Positions 53,360 to 64,000 of a DNA stretch of 64,000 nucleotides are shown here, one piece after another (position 1 is the first letter of the stretch; each line of letters opens with the position of its first letter). Below the pieces are notes generated by a model that did no database searches, was not told where the DNA came from, and saw only the letters and a program-made list of their open reading frames with translations. The position numbers were made by a program, and so were the translations under genes. Source of the DNA: Pseudeuparius sepicola (Eukaryota > Arthropoda > Insecta > Coleoptera > Anthribidae); the NCBI GenBank assembly GCA_963920635.1, contig OY987299.1, forward strand, positions 129,825,373 to 129,889,372, given 5' to 3'.

Positions 53360-56300
53360 TATATAGTAACATTATTGTGCAAAAATCATGCTTATACAGG
53401 GAGTTTCATAAAACCCCGCAGAAACTTCGACAATGGCTCTGAAAGTGTAAATATAGTGTGTATAGTGTGCGGAAAGGTTACTTTTTGTCAAAGTAAATAA
53501 ATTGATATTTTACTCATACTTTCATATTCAGAAATAATTGATAGAAAAATGTAATATGAGTAATATGACACTGCGCTTGGCTATGTCACAACCTTCTCAA
53601 GCTTACAAGCCCTGTGAAAACATGCGGCAACGTCGCAGCGGGACGGTTCAAAGGGTCTATGCAGTATGGAGTAGTCTGCACTTTGGCTTAGTTTATCTTT
53701 TCTAATAAATGTTCAAACCTCTTTTTAATTATAACTAGATACATTTGTGAACTTTGTTTCAATAATCGGGTACCTAAGTAAGTAGGTACGTTTGTTTAAC
53801 AGACAATAAAAGCAGTAACAAATAACAAAATTTATACACAGAAGTATAAGTATTTATAACAAGTACGATTCCTGGTGTGGATAGGTACATTTTCGACAAA
53901 TAATATGGAAAATTTGGGCAAATAGAGGGGACTACATTTCGTTGTAAGTCGAATTTTTGTGAGAATTTTTCGCAAAGTGCGCCATCAGGCAAATGATGAT
54001 TACCTATCTTCCCTTATTGTTAAATTTTCATAAAAATACAAACAACAAGCGAACAGACATAGACAACCGCATGTTATGTGAAGGAGAGTAATCTGTTTTG
54101 ATTGAAATGACAGTTAGGGTCAATTTCATAATACACTCAACTAAATTATCTTTTGACTTTAACATTAGGTAAAGAAACTTTTGCAACGATACTAAACAAT
54201 TGTTGGATTGTTAGAAAGCTCTTTTAATTTTAAAGGGTACTTTAGTTTGTCTTTATTCTCAAATTTTCATCCTTTGGAAATCCCAAAACGAATAAAAGTT
54301 GACCGCTTGCCGTCAAGCAAAGAAAACCTATAGCTACTTCAAGTTATTATTACGACTTGACTTACGCAGCCAGGTATATAACTAAGTATCATGATCTTTG
54401 TTTCTAGCTTCCCTTGAAAGTTCTAGGCATCTTGAGGCTCGACATTTATAGAAATGTTTCATTTTTTCACAAACTAAACAAATTTATAAAAAAAGCTGTC
54501 GCCAGCACTTCGGGCTGTCTGTTTCCACCCAGAGACACACTGCCTCGTCGTCACAATCTGGCGACGATAGCACTACCCGCACTACACAAATTAATTCTGG
54601 TAAATTTCTTGTAAAATCAACTGACAGGGAGTGACAGGCCACGCCGCGCAGACCCGCAAGCCATGTTGACAGCTTTCTCAACTTCAGGGCTTTCCTAGAG
54701 TCGGCTGTGGCTATGTATTGCACCCTGAACTACTCATGATCTCGAAAATGCTGTCAAGCGTACCTCGCGCTTCCCCGCTTCCCCGCGGACGCAATCTTTC
54801 GGTGTGACTAGTTTAGCTTTATCTATGGTATACCTTTCAGAGAAAATCCGCCATATCGACTGCCGGCCATACGTAATGGTCCACCGCCGGTTGTGTTCAG
54901 CCGATTGCTGGCAAAAACGCACTTAACACTAATTAATCGAAAATGAGCGCAATTCTCGGATTGTGTTTGTCGCTGTTTTTTTTTTATTACCAAGTATCTC
55001 GTGATTGCGGCGCAGCCTCACAGTCCCCACTAACAGCGCTATAGTTTATTTGTAGATGTAGAAACTATCCGCGAGCGGTCGTTTGCAAAATTCTAGTAAT
55101 AAAATTTATATTGCCCGGATGGATCCAATGATATAATTCATCCGGATCGTTAAACGAAACGATTCGTGAAGAGTTTTTGATGCACGCGTCATAAATTCCA
55201 ACGGGCCGGCGATATGCCCGGAGAAAACTGACAACTGTCGGCCATCATGGAATCCGGAATTTATTTTAAAAAATCTAACAGTATTTTCTGTATAGAAGAA
55301 AATAGCGGGAAGTAGGTACCTGCAGATTCATTGAAAATTCGCATGTAATATTCAAATAAATTAAGTTTACTGTTTGTATAGAGATGATATTGTATTTACA
55401 TAGTATACGTAATGCTTATAAAAGACAATCGACGCGTTATTGAGGTGTGGGGAAAAAGTTGGAAACATTTACAGGGTGTGTTACTAAAGCATTGTCTCAA
55501 TTTTCGTTTGACCTGTTTCGGCAAAAATCTTGGCTATGTTTTTACCAGAACCCTAACCCCTATAAAAGTCAAGTTTAGGTATACCTACTGCCAAACATGG
55601 ACAGATACAAAAAGTGACAAAATGACTGAAACAAAAGATAGGTACTGTTTAGACAATGTCAGAAGTCATTGTGTTGAAAAATTCGCAAATCGAAAAATTA
55701 TATACATAAATAGAGTTTAAATACATTTCCTTAGCTAAATAACGTTTTAGGTAGGTGCATATTATATGTGTAACAAACACATTTTTCAAATTTTGTCTTT
55801 ATTGAAACAAAATTTACTTAATTTTTATGTAATTTAATAAAATAACCTAATTCATTCATGTAGCACAGTAATATAGATGTATGTCCGTCCAAAGAAAAAA
55901 ACATCAAAGTAATTAAAAAGATGATAAAATTTCACGTCCCCAATAGATTTTCCCAAAAAGAAACTTAGCGGCTTCATGGGACTATACATTTCGTTCATCA
56001 AGGCAGCCACAACCTTACGGAACGACTCAAACCGAAATGGTAGCAGTTATAATAGTGTAACTTGCACTTGGAGGTGAGAAACCAACCAGTGGCACCATCT
56101 AGTATCAAACTGATAGTACCAGAGCCGAAATTTCACTGTTTACTATAAACACCAACAACTTAGTTTGGTTATCCTTGTGAAACTTGCATCTTATAGCCGA
56201 AGAAATATTAAAAAGAAGATAAAATTTCACGTAAATAATTGTAAAGTAATAGTTTTATGAATTAAGTATTCATAATAAGTTTTAAATTTCACTTAATTTA

Positions 56301-57240
56301 AAACGCGCCTTAAAGCCAAAAAACTTACTAGAGAAAAATTGTTTCCTTTGTAATTCTTTATCCGTATAGCAGTATTGATAGAACGTTCATATGGCTATAT
56401 GTATCATGTTTATCAATTGTTTTCATGGCCTATCTATGATTTTCAACTTTTATGTATTCCAAGTTTCATCCTTGTAAAAGTACAAACAACGGACGAAGTC
56501 AAATTTTAAATGAATTCTGCAAACACAAATTTCTCCCCTACTATACTGTAGATACTGTAGTAGTACGTATATGTCAGAAGGAAGTATAAGTTATAAGAAC
56601 AACTTTTCGGTGAGCCACCCTGTACCTGAGGTATTCACTTTCGTCTCTGCAAACATCTAAATATGTATACGGTGACATTAAGTTTCAGGCTGGAATGTAT
56701 AAATTATGAAATGCAAATCAATAAGTAAACAAAAATATATAAATATCTAAGTACCGCTTCCCAAGACCAAAGGACACACCTTGGCGTTTCGAATGAAAAG
56801 ACTGTGCGCGGGCCAGAACTAGGTATAGATTAAGGTACAAACTATACAATAATGCATGACAAGAATCCGAAATTCTCTATCGTTTTGTACTGATTCATTA
56901 GCTATTATTTCAGGATTTTTTTATAATACTTAGCTGTCCATTTTTGTGTCTCGCAGGGCCTCTGGTTTATATGTATTACGGGCATGCTCGAGAATTCCAA
57001 AATAAAAAAGAAATATTCCACAATCCATTCAATAAAATTACGACAGCAGCAAAAACCGTGAGCAATGCCCATTCCTATTACATTCTCTGCCCGGGTATCT
57101 CCGAGTCTGCACAACTTTTCACACAGTATCTTGATAAAATAGCGCAGTGATTTCTTGCGGTAATAACTAAACTGGCGAAGAGTTAGCAGCTGTCTTCAAA
57201 AAACCGAGCAATAAATCAATTGGACTCGCCGCAGCAACGG
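53360..57240. other. long stretch without recognised gene
   Basis: Contains isolated mariner-type ends (ATACAGGGAGTTTCAT near 53,395, ACAGGGTGTGTTACT near 55,471 and ACCCTGTACC near 56,620). It also has a GC-richer block at 54,600-55,250 with overlapping frames and no motif, which could be regulatory. The 102-codon frame at 55412-55720 spans a mariner-type end and is not a gene. Confidence 0.35.
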
Positions 57241-57249
57241 CCAGACCAT

Positions 57250-58150
57250 GTTTTTCGCAGTCGAACATGTGGGAAACACATCAGCCTGTCATATTCTTAA
57301 CATTTGAATCGGGAATAGTCGAAGCTTGTCAAATGCTTGCAGGAGACCAGTTAATTCCATGATGGGCCAAGTTGGGATTTGCATATACCAGGTTTAATTG
57401 CATTATTTAAGATGAAATGATAACAGCAGATTGCATGTTGAGCAATAAAATGGATAATATGGAAACTGCTGGGAACTTGTTTGCAAACGCTATAAAAAAT
57501 TGCCGCATGACACTTCTTCGAGTTTCTAGAAGTAAAACCTGAAATATGAAGTGACTACATCTTATTGGAGGCCCTATGTGACAATAGACAATATAGATGA
57601 TCGCAATCGGATATTGGTTCTTGGGGTATCAAACGTAAAACAGCGATTGGTTCGAAAATTACAATGAAATATGTCAAAATTTCAACCGACAAGACACAAA
57701 ACACTCGTTTTGTTTCAAGCGTTTGAATTCCAAAAAATCTACTGCACAGATGAGTATGAACAATACCTCGTTCAGGATATTCATCGTCAACCTTAAATGC
57801 TAGATTCGAAACTTTCTTTGAACGCCTTCCATTACCAGTTTTTGGTTGTTATAGAGAGGGCTCCAAACCAGAGCGGTGTATTCTAGTCTTAAGCGAACGT
57901 AGGCAAAGTACAAGCTCTTCAGCGTAACTATACTGAGAGAATTAACACAATAAATCCGTAAAATTTTAACGCTTCAGATATTTTGCTGTTAATATGATGG
58001 TGAAATGCGAGTTTATCATCGAATATCACACCAAGGTCTTTAATGAAAACTCACCTCAGTATACTGTAAATATTGACAAGGTCCCAGTTGATCGGCAGCG
58101 TGAAAGGCCGAATAGGAACCGTATCAGGGCGTGGGTCGACAACGAAAATC
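57250..58150 (-). pseudogene. jockey-like LINE reverse transcriptase remnant
   Basis: On the minus strand the reading DLVNIYSILR, stop, VFIKDLGVIFDDKLAFHHHI then NSKISEALKFYGFI matches the RT region downstream of the catalytic palm in jockey-type LINEs. After a frameshift, LKSLYFAYVRLRLEYTALVW and SPLYNNQKLVMEGVQRKF continue it (57,930-57,820). Weaker similarity, with stops, runs on to about 57,250. The catalytic YxDD region would lie upstream and is absent, so the copy is 5'-truncated and dead. The precise clade is not certain. Confidence 0.75.
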
Positions 58151-58199
58151 CTCGAGTACGTTACAACACTGATTTATTTCGCACAAGGTGAATGATGAA

Positions 58200-58460
58200 T
58201 ACCAAATACATACAAACCCGAACGTGGTCAACGGGAACGGCTTCCAGCCACCCGGACCGTCTGAACTCGCGGACCTCCCGTAAGCAGTTCACCCGTCTGT
58301 GTCTCAGGCTCCACTGTCCATTCCGGGGGCAGAATTCCCCTTACATCGTTCACGCGTCGGCGCGAGCGGCACCAATACTCCTGGACGGCACGGCTCCCAC
58401 CCAGAGGCCATAATAACACCTGGGCGGTTCCCCTCCGCCAGGACACGCGCGCATTAGACA
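58200..58460. other. GC-rich block, possible repeat or exon
   Basis: Roughly 260 bases of high GC with frames open on both strands (73 and 77 codons). It lies directly upstream of the LINE remnant. It could be part of the same or another retroelement. I do not recognise the product. Confidence 0.3.
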
Positions 58461-58739
58461 CAAACTTGTTTCTAAAATATAAACTAAGACGTTTAAAAAC
58501 ACTTTAAACATTTAAAACTTCACAAAACCCAAGCTGCCGCTTTCAGTTATATGTGTCAAATGACATGTAACGTCGGACTAAGGCGGTCACGTGATTTTTG
58601 TGCGACATGGCCTGTCTTTATCGCAGGCCTCGAATCTTATGTTCTTCTGTATTGTAATGTGTACGTTGCAAAAGGTTTCTATTAGATGTTTCATCTGGGT
58701 ATATTATTTTTAGTCCGAATCCTGAGCTGAAATCAATGT

Positions 58740-59040
58740 TTGTTGCGAGCATCTCCGCGGTTCCTCGATTTTGACATCAACCTTGCGCCCACTTTCTCCG
58801 GCCGACACGATCCACCCGCACAAACGGAATCGTGCCCGGCGACGACGGACGACGCTCGTGCATCGTGCAAACACATTCGGAAAACAATTAATTCGTCATC
58901 GGCGGTTTTCATTCGCGACGGCGGCGGTCCGCGAAGCCAATGAGAAGCTGATTTACGGCGCAGGCCCGTCACGGCGCGTCGCCGATTGGCCGGGAGGTGG
59001 CGGGCCAGACCCGTTTTGGAGTGAATGGGGAACTTGAACA
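58740..59040. promoter_or_regulatory. CpG-rich, CCAAT-containing island
   Basis: Dense in CpG, with CCAAT at 58937 and its complement ATTGG at 58985, and several overlapping stop-free frames. It resembles a TATA-less promoter or an unmethylated regulatory island. No adjoining gene was recognised. Confidence 0.35.
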
Positions 59041-59369
59041 TTTTTTTTATTTCTTTAATATATTTGCCTATCTATAGAAAGAGCACGTACCTAAATATCA
59101 GCACTCAAATCGCAATATTTAATTTGCAATAAATAATTAAAGTTGTGACCGCAAGCTATTGATTTGAAACGACACGAAAAGCGCGGGAATGGTTGTGACG
59201 TCATATAGCTCGATCGATCAGAAGGCAATGACAGGAGTGACAGCTACACAGAATTAGGGAAGGAAGAATGGAAATTGAACATTAAAATAAACAGTTCGGC
59301 GACCCATTTCTAGAGGGATCTGACGTAGGTCAAAAATAAGAACCGCCTAAAAGTCCAAATTTAACAAGC

Positions 59370-59440
59370 ACTTTCTTAACTGAATGGTATGGTCATGGGA
59401 CTAGTAATTCTTAGGTCCCGGGTTCAATCCCGCAAGAAGT
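59370..59440 (+). repeat. tRNA-derived segment (SINE-like)
   Basis: A 71-base segment contains a perfect B box (GGTTCAATCC, 59421-59430) within a pairing T arm (CGGG / CCCG). ACTTTCT and AAGAAGT pair at six of seven positions as an acceptor stem. The anticodon arm is irregular, so it is not a working tRNA. A TATG microsatellite follows, as often ends a SINE. Confidence 0.55.
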
Positions 59441-59469
59441 TATTTTTAAAAGCTTTTATTTAACTTGCA

Positions 59470-59500
59470 ATGTATGTATGTATGTATGTATGTATGTAAT
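59470..59500. repeat. TATG microsatellite
   Basis: About seven TATG units follow the tRNA-like segment and may be the tail of that element. Confidence 0.9.
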
Positions 59501-59543
59501 TTGTTCGGGTGGAATCTTGCAACTCAATTTTGAAGCAGATATC

Positions 59544-59897
59544 TTCAACCGATCGAGCTGAAATTTTGTACACACGTTTAATTTGGATGACAATGCATGA
59601 TTATATGTGTGACGTCATTCTAAATCCAACATGGCGGATCACCCAAGATGGCGGACTAGTTAAATTTCAACCGATCGAGCTGAAATTTTGTACACACGTT
59701 TAATTTGGATGACAATGCATGATTATATGTGTGACGTCATTCTAAATCCAACATGGCGGAACACTCAAGATGGCGGACTAGTTAAATTTCAACCGATCGA
59801 GCTGAAATTTTGTACACACGTTTAATTTGGATGACAATGCATGATTATATGTGTGACGTCATTCTAAATCCAACATGGCGGAACACCCAAGATGGTC
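59544..59897. repeat. 122-bp tandem repeat, three units
   Basis: Units start at 59544, 59666 and 59788, the last one cut short. They are nearly identical. Each contains GATCGAGCTGAAATTTTG, TGACGTCATTC and two ATGGCGG-type words. The 64-codon frame across the repeat is not a gene. Confidence 0.92.
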
Positions 59898-60018
59898 ATT
59901 AGAAGGTCTCCTCATTGAAGAGCTAGACTGTTCTAAACTAACCGGCAAACGACCTTGCAACAATGATGCGTTAACTGAGATGAATAGACTCAGACACCTG
60001 GCCAAACTAAAAATTACA

Positions 60019-60351
60019 AAATAAATTAAAAGTAAAAAAATATTTTTAAAAAAAGCTTTTATTTAAATGCGCTAAAAAGAATAAAATAATCTTTTCTTTT
60101 AAAACTTTTACTATCAACTTATAACGTCATTCCACAATTTATATGATATAAAAGCTTGTCGCGAGATTTAAGTTTTCAAACTAAGTAAATACCACTACTT
60201 AAATCTCGCGACAAGCTTTTATATCATATAAATTGTGGAATGACGTTATAAGTTGATAGTAAAAGTTTTAAAAGAAAAGATTATTTTATTCTTTTTAGCG
60301 CATTTAAATAAAAGCTTTTTTTAAAAATATTTTTTTACTTTTAATTTATTT
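60019..60351. mobile_element. perfect 155-bp inverted repeat, 23-bp loop
   Basis: Bases 60019-60173 are the exact reverse complement of 60197-60351 by my reading, so a transcript would form an uninterrupted 155-bp duplex. There is no coding sequence. Lack of any mismatch suggests recent origin or repair copying. The AGCTTTTATTTAA block resembles sequence near 59,450. No convincing target duplication was found. Confidence 0.9.
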
Positions 60352-60512
60352 ATTATCACTGCATTCTATCTCCTATATTTATCACCGATTATCATTTTTA
60401 GTAATAATTGAACAATGGTTATTATGAAGATTATTACATACTCACAATCTACTCCATAGTGTACCTATTTAAATTCAAAGTCTAATATGAAATTGTCGGT
60501 AAATGTAATACC

Positions 60513-60602
60513 TACATTGCTCGATGCGTAAGCTCTTTTTGGCCTCGGAGAGAGTTTTAAGATCCGAGGCAAAAAAAGTGCGCTTACGCATCCCGCAATG
60601 TA
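60513..60602. repeat. hairpin micro-element, ~90 bp
   Basis: TACATTGC, GATGCGTAAGC, CTTTTT and GCCTCGG pair with CCGAGGC, AAAAA, GCTTACGCATC and GCAATGTA, with 1-2-base mismatches between blocks. It is a sequence relative of 33,504-33,608. Confidence 0.85.
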
Positions 60603-61489
60603 AGTAACTAATACAGCACACTCTTTTCAAACGTTATCAACAATATAAAGACTGAGATAGACTATAATAAAACGGATAGGACGTTCTCGTTGCTCCTTCT
60701 AAACAAAGCGTGCGTGGTGCCCTAGTTTTTATACATGTCATGCCGCCCATATTAGTTTATACATGGTGCTGCCCGTGCTGCCGCCCACCAGCGGCGCCGC
60801 CACCAACGAACTACTTGACGTCACAACCAAGGAGGGCGCGTTTCAAGAATGACTTGAATTATGCAATTTTTAAATGCTTATATTTATTATATAAAAATAA
60901 AAAAATGAGTTTTTTGTGAACTGTGGTTCATTTAATTGCAATAAAATACGTTTGAAAATAATATTTTCCAAATTTAATTTTTGTGCAAGTTCCCCATTGT
61001 GAAAAAAGAGAAATTCTCATACACGTCGTTTTTTGTTGTAAAAGGGGCATACTGGTGCCTACTCACATTTGTGATATGAGTTCATCGGCAATTTTTTCAA
61101 TTGGCAACATATTTTTGAGTGACACTTGATGATTGAAGAATATTTGTCTGCATAAAGCACATTGAAATTTTCTATAAAACAAAACTATTGATTTATTTTG
61201 TTTAGTAAAATGAACAAGAATCTAGTTAATTAAGACTCAATGTACAGCACGTACGTGGTGATTCAACATTTTGACCCATAAAATGGCTTTTTCGGTCTGT
61301 AGCGAGGAACATGCATAATTTAAAACTTTTGACCAATACAAATTTTATCTATGTATATATTTACCGCAATGACGGTCATTAGGCTTATTGCGCAAATGCT
61401 AATGACGGCCATTGTGATAAATATTTTTAAATAATTTTTGTCTCAAAATGTGAGTAATTATTTAGATTAAAATTGTATTGACCAGAAAC
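60603..61489. other. no gene recognised
   Basis: The 69-codon frame at 60710-60919 is Cys/Pro-rich at its start but lacks a known motif. A short GC-rich patch lies at 60,770-60,850. Confidence 0.35.
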
Positions 61490-61770
61490 AAAAGCCTAGC
61501 CACTTGTCTGATATTGTACCCTGTGTTCTCTTTGAATAATATTTTTACTGAATTCCGCTGAACATTGAGCAACACAGTTGTCCGTATTTACTAGAATAAA
61601 TGCTGATTCCTTCATTTTTCGCCTATTTCCTACTTCTTCTTTAAGAATTGGTTCGGACCTATATGACACAAAATTCTATGATTATTATTAAAAGACTGTT
61701 CACGTATTTTTGACTTCTAAATTTGATTTTGCCCGATATATTTTTATGTTCTTTTGTCTATAATAGTCCA
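61490..61770 (-). pseudogene. Penelope-like element C-terminal tail
   Basis: Minus-strand reading RRKMKESAFILVNTDNCVAQ, then CSAEFSKNIIQREHRVQYQT, equivalent to the tail at 52.76-52.88 kb. It lies downstream, in reading direction, of the RT fragment at 62.5-63.0 kb and probably belongs to the same original insertion, with the region between altered. Confidence 0.65.
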
Positions 61771-62527
61771 GGAATACAATGAATAATTAAATTTACTGCG
61801 GTCGGTCTACCAGATTTATTTCTCTAATTCTATTAGCAATGTTATTTTGTTGGAAATCATCTCAGACAAATAATAAACACGGATTAATAATCCAATACAA
61901 TACAGACCCTGCCAAGATAAAAAATGAACATTATTTGTCTGAGTTAGTAACAGAAATCTAAAACAAAACAATGCAATGATTGCCCCATTATGCCAAACTT
62001 CTTCATACATTTATCTTGTTCCTACGAAATAAATGTAAAACCAACAATTTGGAACAATTAGTTGATATCTAAAATCTAAATATGTATAGTAAAATTTTGG
62101 ATAGTTATCATTTAACAATAAATTTTACTGATTTTGCAAATTTACTGATCCTACTTGGTCTAAAAATAATATCCTTTATAAATTACTTATTCTGGCTAAC
62201 GTGGCAACGTTGCACGAGCTCTTTGTGATCGATGGGCATTTGCTTTATCATGCCCCAACAGCTAATCCAGGAGATTTTGGGGTTATTGGACAAAATACAT
62301 ATAGTTAAGTTGGTAATTAGCGAATTTGAACGATGGGAAGAATAAAGTGTTCCATTTGTGGCATAGGAAACGCAGCCTCTGGTTATCATATCATGCAGGC
62401 TTAAGTGTCAAATTTGTTGTTTTTGTTTTGCATTTTTTATGTTGGCCGATTACCATGTCGCCTTTGGGTTAGTCTATGTTTATTATTTTTCTGAGGAAAT
62501 AATCAAATCAAATTTTGTGTTATTAGA
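61771..62527. other. probable interior of a decayed PLE; no frame
   Basis: Lies between the RT block and the C-terminal tail of the PLE family. Frames of 64-68 codons do not show nuclease motifs. Confidence 0.3.
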
Positions 62528-63040
62528 ACAAATCGTTAAAATGGCGATATTTATTGTTGTTGGTTTTCTGTAGATACTAGTTTCTGTAATATCTGATTTC
62601 AGTATAGAAACATTTTAAAAGAAGTAAATGATTATAATTTTCAATTTCTAGGATAAATTTAATATAAGGTTCTTGTGAGTTTATAAAATTTAATAATGAA
62701 TTTAAATCATCTACTCCGCATGTTCCCATAACAAATATGTCATCTACATATCTCCACTAAACAATAGGTTGGTGAACATATCTCATTTTTTCAAAATCTT
62801 CCATGAATAAATTGCTTATGAATGGTGATAAAGGAAACCCCATAGCCATTCCAAATTCCTGCAGGTAAAATTCATTTCCTAGTTGAAAATAAGTGGTTTT
62901 AACACATAGTGTTGTTAGTTCTAATATTGCACTCAGGTATATATTCAAATTTGTCCTACTTTGTCTGATCGTTCTCTAACTTTCTGTGTAAAATATTCAA
63001 TGATTTGTCAACAGGGACTTTTGTAAAAAGAATATATCTA
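62528..63040 (-). pseudogene. Penelope-like reverse transcriptase, palm with YVDD
   Basis: The minus strand reads through VPVDKSLNI, YFQLGNEFYLQEFGMAMGFP, LSPFISNLFMEDFEKMRYVH, then a single TAG, and in the same frame WRYVDDIFVMGTCGVDDLNS. YVDD is the catalytic box of reverse transcriptases. TSIYRKPTTINI-like sequence follows. The copy is broken by the stop, a frameshift near 62,950 and loss of the N-terminal part. It shares the same blocks with the plus-strand fragment at 41.5-42.0 kb. Confidence 0.88.
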
Positions 63041-63899
63041 GATTTTTTTTTCGTTTTAAAATATAATATTAATTCTAAACCCATGTGACAAAAATGTTAA
63101 CGAGCTAATAATATGCTCTCTCAGATGGTCCTATCAAAAATATAGGTTGCTATTTGAAAAAAAAAAATTGTCTCGTCATAAGATGCGTTTTTTTAAATAA
63201 ATTTGTTCACGTTATTTGTGCCATTAATTCGGAAAACTTATTTCACTTTTTCAATGTTTTTAACGGTTCCATCGTGGACAGAGACCCAGAAGTGTTCCCA
63301 CCTGTTCCCTCATTATTTAAGTAACGGTTGTAGATATATCGAAAACATCAACTCTATATTCTTGTCCTAGTTCATCGAGGCCCATCTTATAATCGTAAAG
63401 TATCAATAACATTAATTCCAAGAGAAAAACAAACAAAATATAAATATCGATGAATCATGTTATAAGACAAGTACTAATAAAAATTTTATTTTTGTTTACA
63501 CTCGTTGGTCCGGGTATTGTATTTGCGCTACAGGGCCAGTTACTGAGCACGCTCGGCTATCTTTAGGCGAAAATTCCTTAAATGCTTAACCGTTGTTTTG
63601 AAACTAAGTATCGGTAAACGGTGTCCATTTTTAAAACAAACATTTTAGAACGACATACTACGTGGAAAATACCGGTCCTTTTTTAGCACTATTAAAAACT
63701 TTTTTATGCGTCATTTTCGTATGATAATTTGGCCTTAATGTGTGTACTCTGGGTGCGTTGATTTTTAGCAATTTTACACCTTTTAAAGTGAAAGCCTTAT
63801 CACAACTTTTAGTAATCCTAGGTTTATTGCCTGGGTCGTATTTGCATGACCCCAAATATGAGATTTAAATTTACGCAGCAGTATGTAGCTAGAGACGAT
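63041..63899. other. no gene recognised
   Basis: Short frames, including a 65-codon frame at 63658-63855, without motifs. Confidence 0.35.
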
Positions 63900-63905
63900 T
63901 TTTTT

Positions 63906-64000
63906 TATATAAAAGGACGAGCTCCAGACAAAAGTGCGATACGACTTTCGTTCGCGACAATTAAAGACGCAAAGTCAATATTTACAGTGCGTATATATGT
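63906..64000 (+). promoter_or_regulatory. TATA-type core promoter at window edge
   Basis: TATATAAAAGG at 63906-63916 is followed at the usual distance by a GC-balanced stretch starting near 63,935 (GCGATACGACTTTCG). This looks like a transcription start, either of a host gene or of an LTR element that begins beyond the window. No coding start is visible before the sequence ends. Confidence 0.4.

Noticed and set aside
54484..54922. Minus-strand frames of 79 and 62 codons in a GC-richer block
   Set aside because: No domain or splice context was found; the block may be regulatory but there is no sign of coding.
59370..59440. Functional tRNA gene
   Set aside because: The anticodon arm does not fold to standard size and a microsatellite tail follows, so a tRNA-derived repeat is more likely.
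59470..59895. CRISPR-like array in the repeat region
   Set aside because: Units are 122 bp, adjacent and without unique spacers; it is a eukaryotic tandem repeat.

Overview
This is AT-rich animal nuclear DNA, most probably from an insect or a closely related arthropod. Signs are spliceosomal introns, Penelope-like retroelements (PLEs), Tc1/mariner and hAT transposons, dozens of miniature inverted-repeat elements, and many short GTAGGTACCTAC-type words. The order cannot be fixed from the sequence. There is no bacterial gene, rRNA or CRISPR array. Host coding sequence is almost absent. The best host candidate is a 50-bp exon at 3,946-3,995 that starts a signal peptide. Most of the window then reads as a very large intron or intergenic space filled by mobile elements in several nesting layers.

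The centrepiece is a single unit at 9,759-25,764 (16,006 bp). It is bounded by an exact 6-bp direct repeat (TTTAGA) and by inverted repeats that begin AGTAGTATAG. The outer 3.4-3.5 kb of the arms are almost identical and are built at their tips from a higher-order repeat. The inner arm segments (13.16-13.99 and 20.7-22.25 kb) are related but much more diverged. The middle holds one clear gene on the minus strand, with four exons and all introns in phase 0. It encodes a protein of about 366 residues with two SUMO-interaction-like motifs, a duplicated 56-residue Pro/basic module and a C-terminal coiled coil. The middle also holds a palindromic minisatellite and decayed smaller elements. Termini, 6-bp duplication and size recall Polinton/Maverick elements, but none of their core genes is visible, so it may be a non-autonomous or undescribed giant element.

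Around it, left to right: 0-9.7 kb has the candidate host exon and three fold-back elements of one Tc1/mariner-like lineage with TATACAGGGTG ends. From 26-33.5 kb there are a miniature element, an 83-bp tandem duplication, an 1,128-bp hAT element with exact 8-bp target duplication, a CpG-rich island, another fold-back element and the GIY-YIG end of a PLE broken by a miniature element. From 34.9-38.1 kb there are two dead Tc1/mariner transposases and several hammerhead-core-like motifs. From 39-48.6 kb there are a fold-back element holding a transposase fragment, a PLE reverse-transcriptase fragment and two more hAT-type elements. From 49-64 kb there are hairpin micro-elements, PLE and jockey-like remnants, a tRNA-derived segment, a 122-bp tandem repeat, a perfect 155-bp inverted repeat and, at the edge, a TATA-type promoter.

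The elements are linked by shared families: at least seven PLE fragments, five or more mariner-type elements with a common subterminal cassette, and five hairpin micro-elements of one architecture.
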